In this document: one piece after another, positions 43,794 through 52,867 of the stretch
Layout of the letters: the number at the start of each line of letters is the position of its first letter
How positions within the stretch are numbered: position 1 is the first letter of the stretch
DNA from: Saccharopolyspora ipomoeae
GTDB lineage: Bacteria > Actinomycetota > Actinomycetes > Mycobacteriales > Pseudonocardiaceae
Length of the DNA: 64,000 nucleotides
Direction of reading: 5' to 3'
Assembly: GCF_029952525.1 (NCBI RefSeq)
Contig: NZ_JASAOF010000001.1
Location: 620,001-684,000, forward strand
Position numbers and translations under genes: made by a program
Notes under the pieces: generated by a model
Told to the model about the DNA's origin: nothing
The model's database searches: none
Seen by the model: the letters and a program-made list of their open reading frames with translations, nothing else

Positions 43794-44984
43794 TCAGAGG
43801 GTTGATTCGAGGTCGGTGACGAGTTGGGAGAGCGGGGGCAGGGCGAGGGTGCGGCGCTGGACGCCCCGGGCGGCGGTGCGGAAGGAGCGGTCGTCCAGGA
43901 CGCGGAGGAGGGCGTCGTGAAGGGCGGGGGCGGTGGCGTCTTCGACGTTGAGGGACAGGCCCGCGCCGAGTTCGGCGATCCGGGCGGCGTTGCGGGGCTG
44001 TTCGGCGAACATCGGGACGCCGACCATCGGGACCCCGGCGTAGAGGGATTCGCGGGTGCTGTTGAACCCGCAGTGGGTGAGGAACACGTCGCAGGCGGGC
44101 AGCAGGGTCTGCTGCTGGACGAACGAGGTCAGGTGCACGTTCTCCGTCCGCACCCCGGTCCAGTCCCGCGGGTCGCGATGGGCGCCGAGCGCGACCACGC
44201 CCGTGACCGGCAGCTTCCCGAGCGTCTCGATGATCGTCTCCAGCAGCTGCGGGCGTTCCCCGAGCATCATCGGCGCGTTGGAGCCGAGGCTGGCCAGCAC
44301 CAGCGGCCGGTCCGGGAGCTCGGCGATCGCCGGGTCGAGCCGCTCCGGGTCGGCGGCGGGCACCCGGTACTGGCGCGCTGATCCCAGCCGGGCGCCTTCC
44401 GGGTAGAAGAGCTCGGGCACGACCCCGGCCCGGAAGGTGCGCATGGGCTGCCACGGGTCGTCGATCGGGTCGAGCCCGAAGTGCGCGCGACCCGCGTTGA
44501 GGTGCTCCAGGACGTCGCCGTAGGGCGCCATCGGGCTGATGTCGATCACGGCGCTGGGCACGCCCCACTTCTCGGCCGCGTAGTAGCCGCCGAACTCGGT
44601 GCCCTCGCGGACCACCAGGTCGGGACGCGCGACGTGCTCCAGCAGCTGCTCGCCGAAGCGGCGTCCCAGCACGTCGACGAAGTTGCCGCCGAAGATCTCC
44701 GAGGTGACGCCGACGGTCTCGACGCCGCGCCGGTCCTCGACCTCGCCGAGCCCCCGCGCCCCGTGCCGTTCGGGCTCCCGCGCCAGGTCGCCCATCGTGA
44801 GCAGCTCGGGCAGCACGACCGGGTCGAGCCCGAAGTTCTGTACGGTCTCGGCCATCGCCTCGCCGGTGGCGACGACGACCTCGTGCCCGGCGTCGCGCAG
44901 CTGGCGCCCGACGGGCAGCAGCAGGGGGACGAGGTGCGAGAAGGCGGGCATGGCGGTCAGGACGATGCGCAAGGTCAATCCCAT
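43794..44984 (-). CDS. Family 1 glycosyltransferase (macrolide/MGT-like)
   Basis: A 396-residue GT-B enzyme. The N-terminal acceptor domain starts RIVLTAMPAFSHLVPLLLPV. The C-terminal donor-binding signature FLTHCGFNSTRESLYAGVPM...FAEQPRNA has the usual His, Glu and Gln residues. Such enzymes glycosylate small aglycones, including macrolides for inactivation or export. No biosynthetic genes adjoin it, so resistance or detoxification is a reasonable guess. A perfect 24-bp palindrome sits just upstream of the start. Confidence 0.93.
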   Translation of the reverse strand: MGLTLRIVLTAMPAFSHLVPLLLPVGRQLRDAGHEVVVATGEAMAETVQNFGLDPVVLPELLTMGDLAREPERHGARGLGEVEDRRGVETVGVTSEIFGGNFVDVLGRRFGEQLLEHVARPDLVVREGTEFGGYYAAEKWGVPSAVIDISPMAPYGDVLEHLNAGRAHFGLDPIDDPWQPMRTFRAGVVPELFYPEGARLGSARQYRVPAADPERLDPAIAELPDRPLVLASLGSNAPMMLGERPQLLETIIETLGKLPVTGVVALGAHRDPRDWTGVRTENVHLTSFVQQQTLLPACDVFLTHCGFNSTRESLYAGVPMVGVPMFAEQPRNAARIAELGAGLSLNVEDATAPALHDALLRVLDDRSFRTAARGVQRRTLALPPLSQLVTDLESTL

Positions 44985-45003
44985 TCGGCCGGGTACGCGA
45001 GCG

Positions 45004-45027
45004 AACTAGACAGCATGCTGTCTAGTT
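45004..45027. promoter_or_regulatory. Perfect 24-bp palindrome (operator) upstream of the glycosyltransferase
   Basis: Half-site AACTAGACAGCA is followed directly by its complement, with no spacer. It starts 19 bases upstream of the glycosyltransferase ATG, where a bound repressor would block transcription. The size and symmetry fit a TetR- or MarR-type site. The regulator is not identified. Confidence 0.8.
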
Positions 45028-45047
45028 GCGACGGTACACCCGCCCGA

Positions 45048-45824
45048 TCACCGCTCGTGACGCGGAACCACGGCGTACACGGCGAGGTCCTTCGGCGTCC
45101 CCTTCGCCCGAAAACGCCTGCTGCGCGCCACGTACCGGCCGCGGTCGGCGGCCTCCAGCACCTGCTCGGTGACCAGCACCTCGCCCCCACCGGCGGCGTC
45201 GGCGACGCGCGCGGCGATGTTGACGTCGACACCGATGTAGTCCTTGCCGACCTTGCGCGGCCACCCTCGGTGCAAGCCCACCCGCAGCGCGGGCCGGTAC
45301 CCGTCGTGGTGCAGCGCGCTGACGGCCGACCCGAGCGCGGAGGCCGCCTCGATCGCCTTGTCGACGTCGGAGAAGGCCACCATCACGCCGTCGCCCAGCG
45401 ACTTGACCACGACGCCGCCGTAGCCCTTGACCACGTCGTCGGTGACGTCGAAGAACTCCCGCAGCAGCCGCAGCACCTGGTCGTCCCCGGCCCGCAGCGC
45501 CCAGCTGGAGAAGCCCACGAGGTCGGTGAACATGATCGTCACGGCCCCGTCGGAAGCGCCCTTGTTCGTCAGCGCCTGCCAGGCCTGCACGGTCGCCAGC
45601 CCCAGTTCGCGCACGGCGCTGGGGCGGTCCCCGGCCACCTGCAGCATCAGCCGCGCCACCCGGTCCGAGGGCGTGCCGTCGCCGGAGAACGCGACCTCAC
45701 CGGACCCGGGCAGCATCCGCCGGACACCGCGCAGCGCCCCGACCACGCGACGGCTCTGGTTCACCTGCCGAACCCGATCGCCGGTTCTCCCCCAGAACCC
45801 GGCAGGCCGCGACTCATCGATCAT
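45048..45824 (-). CDS. Class III adenylate/guanylate cyclase
   Basis: A 258-residue single cyclase homology domain with an N-terminal helical extension. FTDLVGFS and SLGDGVMVAF supply the two metal-binding Asp. VVKSLGDG supplies the Lys and GVDVNIAARV the Asp, Asn and Arg expected for adenylate specificity and transition-state stabilisation. All expected residues are present, so cAMP synthesis is likely. No membrane span or HAMP domain is seen. GGAGT lies upstream of the ATG. Confidence 0.92.
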   Translation of the reverse strand: MIDESRPAGFWGRTGDRVRQVNQSRRVVGALRGVRRMLPGSGEVAFSGDGTPSDRVARLMLQVAGDRPSAVRELGLATVQAWQALTNKGASDGAVTIMFTDLVGFSSWALRAGDDQVLRLLREFFDVTDDVVKGYGGVVVKSLGDGVMVAFSDVDKAIEAASALGSAVSALHHDGYRPALRVGLHRGWPRKVGKDYIGVDVNIAARVADAAGGGEVLVTEQVLEAADRGRYVARSRRFRAKGTPKDLAVYAVVPRHER

Positions 45825-45867
45825 CCGGACACTCCTCGCAACCCGACCACGCCACCAGAATACCCAG

Positions 45868-45887
45868 AACCTACTCCTAAGTAGGTT
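45868..45887. promoter_or_regulatory. Interrupted palindrome in the cyclase/YbaB divergent gap
   Basis: AACCTACT-CCTA-AGTAGGTT, perfect 8-bp arms, 44 bases upstream of the cyclase start and 104 bases before the YbaB-like gene. A candidate operator for either. Confidence 0.55.
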
Positions 45888-45990
45888 GAGCTCGTGAGTC
45901 GATGATCACGTCGAATCGACCCACGGAGATCGTTTCCCTGACTAGCATTCGTGCCGCCAGTGGCTCGAACAAGAGGGGGAGTGTTCGTTC

Positions 45991-46398
45991 GTGGCTCAGC
46001 CATCGGAACGCGTCCAGGAGATGATGCGGAAGTTCGAGGAGCAGGCCGCCCAGGCGGGTCGGCTCCGCGAGAGGATGCAGGAGATCAAGGGCCGGGCCCG
46101 CAGCGCCGACGGCAGCGTCTCGGTCACCGTCGCCCCCTCCGGCGCGGTACTGGACCTGCAGCTCACGGCCGCCGCCACTCGCCAGCCGCACTCGTCGCTG
46201 CAGCAGAGCATCATGACGGCGATCCGCGAGGCCACCCAGGACGCCGCCCAGCAGATGGACGAGACGGTGACCCCGGTGCTGGGCGATCGCGCCGAGCAGT
46301 TCAAGAGCGCCTTCAACGCCCACTCCCCCGCACCACCACCCGCTCCGCGTCACGCGGACGACGATGACGACTTCTCCGACGGCTCGTTCCTGAGGTGA
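45991..46398 (+). CDS. YbaB/EbfC-like protein of the orphan ESX-effector module
   Basis: A 135-residue protein with an N-terminal coiled coil (VQEMMRKFEEQAAQAGRLRE), then a YbaB-type core (SVSVTVAPSGAVLDLQLTAA), a helix and an acidic tail rich in Asp. The GTG start has GAGGGGGA upstream. It precedes a two-WXG-domain protein by a few bases. The same YbaB-plus-WXG arrangement is seen at 12460-12897 in the ESX locus. A role as partner or regulator of the effector is inferred. Confidence 0.85.
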   Translation: MAQPSERVQEMMRKFEEQAAQAGRLRERMQEIKGRARSADGSVSVTVAPSGAVLDLQLTAAATRQPHSSLQQSIMTAIREATQDAAQQMDETVTPVLGDRAEQFKSAFNAHSPAPPPAPRHADDDDDFSDGSFLR

Positions 46399-46402
46399 CC
46401 CG

Positions 46403-48055
46403 ATGACGATGAAAGTCGCCCCGGAAGCGCTGTCCGCGCACAGCCAGGGCTCCGAAGGCGTGTCCCAGCACCTCGACCAGCTGGCCCAGATGCTGGAGCA
46501 GGCGCGGGTGAGCGATGACTGCTTCGGCCCGATCGGCGAGTTCCTCGCCTTCACCTACTTCGACTCGCTGGAGGAGTGCCGCGACCTGGCCACGAAGGCC
46601 GGCGGGTTCATGCAGCACATCTCCGAAGCGGTCTCGGAGTGCGCGAAGGACTACTCCGAGACCGACCAGAAGCAGGCCCAGGACCTCGGCAAGATCGACA
46701 TCGCCGGGCTCGGCGGGTCCGGTTCCGGCCCGGGAACGATGGACGGGGTCAACAACGCCGGTGGACCGCGTCGCGGTTTCATGGACCAGACCGCCGCCTA
46801 CGGGATGAGCAGCGCATCGGCCGCCCAGGACCTCGCGAAGGCCGACAACCCGCCGGACATCGCCATCGCCACGGTCAACGCCCGCATGGAACAGCTCCAG
46901 CTGGTCACCAGCCCCGGCCAGTCCTTCGTGGACAACGGTCTCGGTTTCCTGGTCTCGCTGGTCATCAGCCCGCTGGTCGAGTTCGTGCTGGAACCGGCCA
47001 TCGGTGACCCGGAGCAGATGCGCGCCACGGCCAAGGGCTGGGAGCAGGTCGCGACGTGGGTCGAGAAGCTCGGCGAGCAGGAGCAGCAGCGCGCCGACGC
47101 CACCCGCCCGGCCTGGGAGGGGCAGGCGGGCGAGGCGTTCCGCAAGCAGATGACCGAGTTCACCGGCGGCACCAAGGCCTTCGCCTCCGACATCCTCGAC
47201 CTGAAGCAAACCCTGGAGATCGCCGCAGACCTCTTCGACGCCTTCGTCGAGATGGTCATCGACATCATCCAGGAACTCGTCATCGGCCTCATCATCGAAT
47301 GGATCGCAGCGCTCGCGGCGTCCTGGATCACGGCCGGAGCCTCAGCAGCCGCCGCCTCGGGCCTCACCGCAACCCAGGTCGCCATCACCGGCACCCGCCT
47401 CGGCACCAAGGTCGCCGAACTCCTCCACAAGCTGAAGCCCCTGGTGACGCAACTGGAGAAGCTCCTCGTCACCCTCCGCCGCGGCCCGCTCCGCCAAGTC
47501 GTCGAGAAGATGAACGACCTGCGTGGGGGCAACGTCGCGGAGCGCTGGGTCTCCCGACAGATCGACAGCAATCCTCTGCTCAAGACCGTCACGCGCGGGG
47601 ACACGAAGTCTGTCGCCCGCGCCGAAGAAGCAGTGGGGAAAGCCGAGGACGCCGTGAACCGCGGCGAACCCGGAGCGCAGCAGAAATTGCTCGCGGCTCA
47701 GCAGAAGCTCGAACGAGCCCAAGCGGAAGACATGACTTCCACGACTGGAAACCGCTTCGCCCGGCAAGAAGCCCGGGAACCCGACGCTCCCGACGTGCGG
47801 ACCAGTTGGCAAGGAAACCTCGTCGAAAGCGCAACCGGCGAGCAAGCTCTGGCCACGAACGCGGTCCAGGCAGGCCTGGGTACGCTCGGCCTCGGAGGCC
47901 AAACCCGCGTGACGGACGCCATGTTCAACGAAGGTTCGCAGGCCGCGACCGAGTTCGGTGTCGAGCAGGGCGTCAAAATGGCCTACGACAAGGCCGAAGA
48001 CCCGTCGAGTTCCGAAGAGCGTCAAACAGCCGAGCACCGCGGCTTCGAGGTATAG
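46403..48055 (+). CDS. ESX substrate with two WXG100-like domains, 550 aa
   Basis: Residues 1-100 form a helical ESX-type domain ending in DYSETD, a YxxxD secretion motif. Residues about 190-280 form a second WXG100-like hairpin with the turn PAWEGQAGEAF. A hydrophobic helical stretch (about 285-345, IIQELVIGLIIEWIAALAAS) could insert into membranes. The C-terminal 200 residues are charged and lack a recognisable toxin domain. It is followed by two genes of unknown function, one of which may be its immunity protein. Secretion through the ESX system encoded at 17-25 kb is inferred. Confidence 0.88.
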   Translation: MTMKVAPEALSAHSQGSEGVSQHLDQLAQMLEQARVSDDCFGPIGEFLAFTYFDSLEECRDLATKAGGFMQHISEAVSECAKDYSETDQKQAQDLGKIDIAGLGGSGSGPGTMDGVNNAGGPRRGFMDQTAAYGMSSASAAQDLAKADNPPDIAIATVNARMEQLQLVTSPGQSFVDNGLGFLVSLVISPLVEFVLEPAIGDPEQMRATAKGWEQVATWVEKLGEQEQQRADATRPAWEGQAGEAFRKQMTEFTGGTKAFASDILDLKQTLEIAADLFDAFVEMVIDIIQELVIGLIIEWIAALAASWITAGASAAAASGLTATQVAITGTRLGTKVAELLHKLKPLVTQLEKLLVTLRRGPLRQVVEKMNDLRGGNVAERWVSRQIDSNPLLKTVTRGDTKSVARAEEAVGKAEDAVNRGEPGAQQKLLAAQQKLERAQAEDMTSTTGNRFARQEAREPDAPDVRTSWQGNLVESATGEQALATNAVQAGLGTLGLGGQTRVTDAMFNEGSQAATEFGVEQGVKMAYDKAEDPSSSEERQTAEHRGFEV

Positions 48056-48069
48056 GAGACGAGGATTCA

Positions 48070-48777
48070 GTGACTGTTTCCGAATCGCTCGGGGCTGCGC
48101 TGGTCGCGAGGCAGTGGTGCACGCCTGAAGTACCGATCTTGTGGGCATGCTGGCAAGAAGGCACGGGCTACCGCGTTCCTGGGTACGACAGCTTCGGTCA
48201 CGAACTGCCCAAGAAGAAGCGCGGGAGCATTGCCGGCGCAGTGGGCGGTTTTCTCGCGGACGCCGCGTTGACCGCCGTTTTCGGCGATGGCGACGATCAC
48301 TCCGGCACGGGAGGCGGCACGGGTTTCAAGGCGGACCTGCGCGTCGTCGGCCCCAGCATGGACTGCACATCCGTCCGCCTGTACCACCAGGATTTCCCGC
48401 ACACGCACAACCCGGTCAAGCAGCTGTGGGTCCTGACCCCGGGGCGCCTCACGGTACTGATCCCCCTCAGCGAAGACAGCGATCCGAAACCGAAGCCGGA
48501 GAGTTCTGGCGGATGGCGCGATCTTCTGCACAAACAGGAGGAGTACGGACTGAACCAGCCGGGCGAGCCCGTCCCCGCGTGGCGAATCACTCCCTGGTTC
48601 GAACTGCCGCTCAACGAGATCACCCATTGCCAGGTCGTCGGGCCCAAGCGAAAGCCGCATCACCACTGCGGCCTGGAGTTCTCCGACAGATCCGGATTCG
48701 TTCTCGACGCACGTACGCCGCGAAGCGCCGAGATCATGGCAACGACCATCAACCAGCAGCGAGGCATCCGTGGTTGA
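48070..48777 (+). CDS. Unknown protein downstream of the ESX substrate, 235 aa
   Basis: It starts at GTG 48070 with GAGG upstream, 14 bases after the effector gene, and overlaps the next gene by eight bases. The sequence has a Gly-rich hydrophobic patch (SIAGAVGGFLADAALTAVFG) and a C-terminal beta-rich part (ITHCQVVGPKRKPHHHCGLE, then FSDRSGFVLDA). That part resembles the end of the following protein, possibly a shared PH-like fold. No family was recognised. Position suggests an immunity or accessory role. Confidence 0.8.
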   Translation: MTVSESLGAALVARQWCTPEVPILWACWQEGTGYRVPGYDSFGHELPKKKRGSIAGAVGGFLADAALTAVFGDGDDHSGTGGGTGFKADLRVVGPSMDCTSVRLYHQDFPHTHNPVKQLWVLTPGRLTVLIPLSEDSDPKPKPESSGGWRDLLHKQEEYGLNQPGEPVPAWRITPWFELPLNEITHCQVVGPKRKPHHHCGLEFSDRSGFVLDARTPRSAEIMATTINQQRGIRG

Positions 48778-49447
48778 GCTCCCCAGTCGACAGGAACTGG
48801 ACCGCAGGAAAGCGGAGAAACCGCTAACCGAACAATGGGTCAACGAGGGCGAAACGCTGCGCTGGATCGAACTGCCCGTCCAGGCGCACGCCGCCTCCGT
48901 GATCGGCCAGAAGGCAACAGTCCCGCACGAACCGCTCTCCGCGGAGCAGAAGTCGCTGGTCGAGAAACCGAACTGGCCGTTGCCGAGCAAGCAGATAGAG
49001 GAGGGCGCCTTCCGCGACGACGAGTGGGCGGACGAGCTGTCTGTCCACTGGTGGGCCTTCGCCGACCAAGCGGAACGCGACGCTGTCCGGTGCGCCGATC
49101 ACATCGCCAACGTCCCGGGAGAAGCCCTCTTGGCCATCACTGACCAGCGCGCTGCGGTCGTGGTCAGGAGCAACCAAGTGACCGACGTGGACGAAGCAGG
49201 GTCGAGTCTGTTCAGCCGAGCCCGATCCGTTGCGCAGAAGGCGGTGGAAAGCCTGCCGTCACCGAGCCGTCCGCTCTCCTACTTCGAGGTCCCGGCGGAC
49301 CGGATCGCCGCGATCCAGGGGATCGTCCTCGGTCGCAGCCTCCCCCGCGACAACTGGATCCGGATCGACTTCACCGACCGCTCCACCTTCTATGCCCGCT
49401 CCACGAACATCGACCAGGACCCGGCGGAGGTCTTCCCCGCTCGTTGA
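48770..49447 (+). CDS. Unknown protein of the ESX-effector module, 225 aa
   Basis: A soluble protein with Trp-rich segments (EWADELSVHWWAFADQ) and a C-terminal stretch IQGIVLGRSLPRDNW, then IRIDFTDRSTFYARS. The end is similar in pattern to the end of the 235-aa protein, suggesting related PH-like domains. It overlaps the previous gene by eight bases and is followed by a strong compound hairpin. Function unknown. Confidence 0.8.
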   Translation: MVELPSRQELDRRKAEKPLTEQWVNEGETLRWIELPVQAHAASVIGQKATVPHEPLSAEQKSLVEKPNWPLPSKQIEEGAFRDDEWADELSVHWWAFADQAERDAVRCADHIANVPGEALLAITDQRAAVVVRSNQVTDVDEAGSSLFSRARSVAQKAVESLPSPSRPLSYFEVPADRIAAIQGIVLGRSLPRDNWIRIDFTDRSTFYARSTNIDQDPAEVFPAR

Positions 49448-49453
49448 GGACGC

Positions 49454-49517
49454 GATTTCAATGGAAGTCAGGTCCCCGATTTCAATGGAAGTCGGGGACC
49501 TGACTTCCATTGAAATC
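49454..49517. repeat. 64-bp compound inverted repeat (A-B-A-B'-A')
   Basis: A (GATTTCAATGGAAGTC) occurs at 49454-49469 and again at 49478-49493. B (AGGTCCCC) is at 49470-49477. The complements of B and A follow at 49494-49501 and 49502-49517. The 24-base outer arms pair perfectly and the loop is an exact direct repeat of A, so two alternative foldings compete for A'. It begins six bases after the 225-aa gene stop. It is more A/T-rich than its surroundings. Confidence 0.9.
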
Positions 49518-49573
49518 TTGAACGCCCTGGTCACGAGTTGACGGGCAATCATTGACTTGCCTATCGTCAGGGT

Positions 49574-49854
49574 GTGGACGATGCCGTGTTCAAGGCTCTG
49601 GCTGACGCCACGCGGCGGGCGATCCTGGACGAGCTGACCGAGCAGGACGGTCAGACGCTGTTCGAGGTGTGCGCGCGGTTGGCGACGAAGCACGGGTTGG
49701 CCTCGTCGCGGCAGGCCGTCTCGCAGCACCTGGACGTCCTGGAGTCCGCGGGCCTGGTCCGGACGCGCCGGGAGGGCCGGTACAAGTTCCTGCACATCGA
49801 CACCGCACCGCTCGAACCGATCGTCGAGCGGTGGCTGACGGAAAGGCCTGGACG

Positions 49855-49858
<4 letters not shown>
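49574..49858 (+). CDS. ArsR-family transcriptional regulator
   Basis: A 94-residue winged-helix protein (VFKALADATRRAILDEL start, SSRQAVSQHLDVLESAGLV recognition helix). No metal-binding Cys pair of the ArsR/SmtB alpha3 type is seen, so it may sense a non-metal signal. The stop overlaps the VOC gene start (ATGA), so the two are co-translated. Such ArsR-VOC pairs are common in actinobacteria. Confidence 0.92.
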
Positions 49859-50244
<386 letters not shown>

Positions 50245-50382
50245 CGAGAACATTTTTGACGGGTTCTTGACGGCCGGGCGGCCAAGTGGAGGCTTAGCAT
50301 TCGGGCATCGGCTGCGGTCGTGGTGTGCCGGGAAGTCTGGTCGGCGGTGTGAGAACGTGCCGTGAGGACTGGAGTGATGGCG

Positions 50383-52830
50383 ATGACCGGCGACGACGCC
50401 GTGGTGCTGGATCTCGCGCAGGTGGGCGCGAGCCGGATCGAACTCGTGGGCGGCAAGGCCGCCGGGCTCGGGGAGCTGATCGAGGCCGGGTTCCGGGTGC
50501 CCGAGGGGTTCTGCCTGACGACCCGGGCGCACGCCTCCGGCGAGGTGCCCGAGCAGCAGGTCCTCGACGCCTACCGGCGGCTCGGGGGCGGACGGGTGGC
50601 GGTGCGCTCCAGCGCGACCGCCGAGGACCTGCCGGAGGCGAGCTTCGCCGGGCAGCAGGACACGTTCCTCAACGTCAGCGGCGAGCAGGAGCTGCTGTCC
50701 GCGATCCGCCGCTGCTGGGACTCGCTGAACTCGGAGCGGGCGATCGCCTACCGGGAGGCCAACGGGTTCACCGCCGAGGCGCGGATGGCCGTGGTGGTGC
50801 AGCGGATGGTCGACGCGAAGGTCGCCGGGGTGCTGTTCACCGCGAACCCGCTGACCGGGACGCGCTCGGAGATGGTCGTCGACGCCGCGCCCGGGCTCGG
50901 CGACGTGGTCGTCGACGGGTCGGTCATCGCCGACCACTACGTGCTGGGCGGAAGCCCCACCCCCGACGAGGACCGGCCGCGCACCGACGGGTGCCTGGAC
51001 CGCGAGCAGCTCGACGCGCTGCGCGACGCCGGATCGCGGGTGCAGGAGAGCTTCGGGTCTCCGCAGGACGTCGAGTGGGCCATCGACCGGGACGGCGAGC
51101 TGTGGCTGCTGCAGTCGCGGGCCGTGACCACGCTCTTCCCGCTCCCGCCGCGCACCGAGGACCTGCGGGTCTACTTCGAGATGGGCCACATGCAGGGCAT
51201 GACCCGCCCGTGGACCCCGGCCGGCATGTCGGCGATGACGCACGGCGCGAAGCTCTGGATGGAGTCGGCGGGACTGGCCGGTGGCGCGTTCGGCGACGCG
51301 ATGGGCATCGTCCCGGTCGGCGACCGGCTGTTCATGGATTTCTCGGACCTGTTGCGCAACAAGCGGTTCCGATCCCGGCTGCCGCAGATGATGGAGGTCT
51401 ACGGGCCGCGCAACGTCGCGATCGTGCAGCGGCTGCTCGACGATCCGCGCTTCGCGCCGACCCGGTCCGGGCTGCCGTTCCCGGCAGGCCCGCTGCTGCG
51501 GAAGAGCCTCACCGTCGTGCCGAAGGCGAAGTTCGAGATCATGCGCACGCTCGCCTTCCCCGACGCCGCCCGCGCGCGGGCCTTCCGGGCCACCGAGCAG
51601 CTGCGCCACCAGGCGCAGGCACCCGAGTTCCACAACTCCGAGCAGCGGCTGCGCTTCGCCGAGGAGGTGCAGCGGGACTTCATGACCGCCTCCGACGTGA
51701 TCTGGCCGCTGTTCATCGGCATCCTCGTCGGCCAGCTGCCGAAGTCGCTGCTCAAGGGCGTCGCGAGCAGCGCGGAGCTGGACGCGGTGCTGGGCGGTCT
51801 GCCGCACAACGTCACCACGGAGATGGACCTGGCGCTGTGGCGGCTCACCAGCGAGCTCGGCGAGGAGGAGCGGACGCTGCTGAGCAGCACTCCCCCGGCC
51901 GAGCTGGCCGCCCGCTACCGGGCCGGAACGCTGCCGGACATCGGACTGGCGGACTTCCTGGACCGCTACGGTCACCGGGCTCCGGCGGAGGTCGACGTGG
52001 GGCGGCCGCGCTGGGCGGAGGACCCGACGCAGATCTTCGACACCATCGCCGCCTACCTGAAGATCACCGACCCCGAGCAGGCCCCCGACCGCCGGTTCGA
52101 GCGGGCGGCGGCGCGGGCGGAGGCCACGATCGACGAGCTCTACGAACGGGCTCGCCGCCGTCGCCCGATCCGGGCGCGGCTGGCCCGGTTCTGCATGCGC
52201 CGCGCCCGCAAGCTCACGGGCTTGCGCGAGCTGGGCAAGTTCGCGTGGCTGTACTCGCTGCAGACCGTGCGCGAGCAGCTGCTGCTCATCGGCGACGACC
52301 TGACCCGGCAGGGGCGGCTGGAGCAGGCCGGGGACGTGATGTTCCTGGAGTTGGACGAGATCCGAGCCGCGGTGCGCGGAACCGACCAGCGCGGCCTGGC
52401 GGGTGAGCGGAAGGCGTTCTACGACAGGGAGGTTCGGCGTCGCTCGGTGCCGATCGCGCTGCTCTCCGACGGCACGGACCTGGAGGCCGCGGCACCGGCC
52501 GAACCCGCCGCGGACGGGGCCATGACCGGGCTCGGCGCGTCCCCGGGCAAGGCCACCGGGCCGGCGCGGGTGGTGCACGACCCGGCGAACGCGCGGATCG
52601 AACCCGGCGAGATCCTCGTGGCGACCACCACCGATCCGGGCTGGACACCGCTGTTCATGACCGCGGCGGGCCTGGTCACCGAGACCGGGTCGCCGATGGC
52701 GCACGGCCCGACGGTGGCCCGCGAGTACGGCATCCCGGCGGTGATCTGCGTCCGCGACGCCACCACCGCGATCACCACGGGCCAGGTCATCACGGTCGAC
52801 GCCGCCGCGGGAACCGTCACACCGGAGTGA
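50383..52830 (+). CDS. PEP synthase-like phosphotransferase, probably rifampin phosphotransferase-type
   Basis: An 815-residue protein. An N-terminal PPDK ATP-binding domain (VGGKAAGLGELIEAGFRVP, RVAVRSSATAEDLPEASFAG) is followed by a helical middle. A C-terminal swivelling His domain ends the protein (TETGSPMAHGPTVAREYG, His at the phosphorylated position). The PEP/pyruvate-binding TIM barrel of PEP synthase is absent. This is the three-domain layout of rifampin phosphotransferase (Rph). ATG 50383 is chosen because GGAG lies eight bases upstream, and 50362 is the longest alternative. Rifamycin inactivation is inferred from architecture. Confidence 0.85.
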   Translation: MTGDDAVVLDLAQVGASRIELVGGKAAGLGELIEAGFRVPEGFCLTTRAHASGEVPEQQVLDAYRRLGGGRVAVRSSATAEDLPEASFAGQQDTFLNVSGEQELLSAIRRCWDSLNSERAIAYREANGFTAEARMAVVVQRMVDAKVAGVLFTANPLTGTRSEMVVDAAPGLGDVVVDGSVIADHYVLGGSPTPDEDRPRTDGCLDREQLDALRDAGSRVQESFGSPQDVEWAIDRDGELWLLQSRAVTTLFPLPPRTEDLRVYFEMGHMQGMTRPWTPAGMSAMTHGAKLWMESAGLAGGAFGDAMGIVPVGDRLFMDFSDLLRNKRFRSRLPQMMEVYGPRNVAIVQRLLDDPRFAPTRSGLPFPAGPLLRKSLTVVPKAKFEIMRTLAFPDAARARAFRATEQLRHQAQAPEFHNSEQRLRFAEEVQRDFMTASDVIWPLFIGILVGQLPKSLLKGVASSAELDAVLGGLPHNVTTEMDLALWRLTSELGEEERTLLSSTPPAELAARYRAGTLPDIGLADFLDRYGHRAPAEVDVGRPRWAEDPTQIFDTIAAYLKITDPEQAPDRRFERAAARAEATIDELYERARRRRPIRARLARFCMRRARKLTGLRELGKFAWLYSLQTVREQLLLIGDDLTRQGRLEQAGDVMFLELDEIRAAVRGTDQRGLAGERKAFYDREVRRRSVPIALLSDGTDLEAAAPAEPAADGAMTGLGASPGKATGPARVVHDPANARIEPGEILVATTTDPGWTPLFMTAAGLVTETGSPMAHGPTVAREYGIPAVICVRDATTAITTGQVITVDAAAGTVTPE

Positions 52831-52867
52831 GCTTGCCCCACCGGATCCGGCGGCTCAGCCTGGTGAG

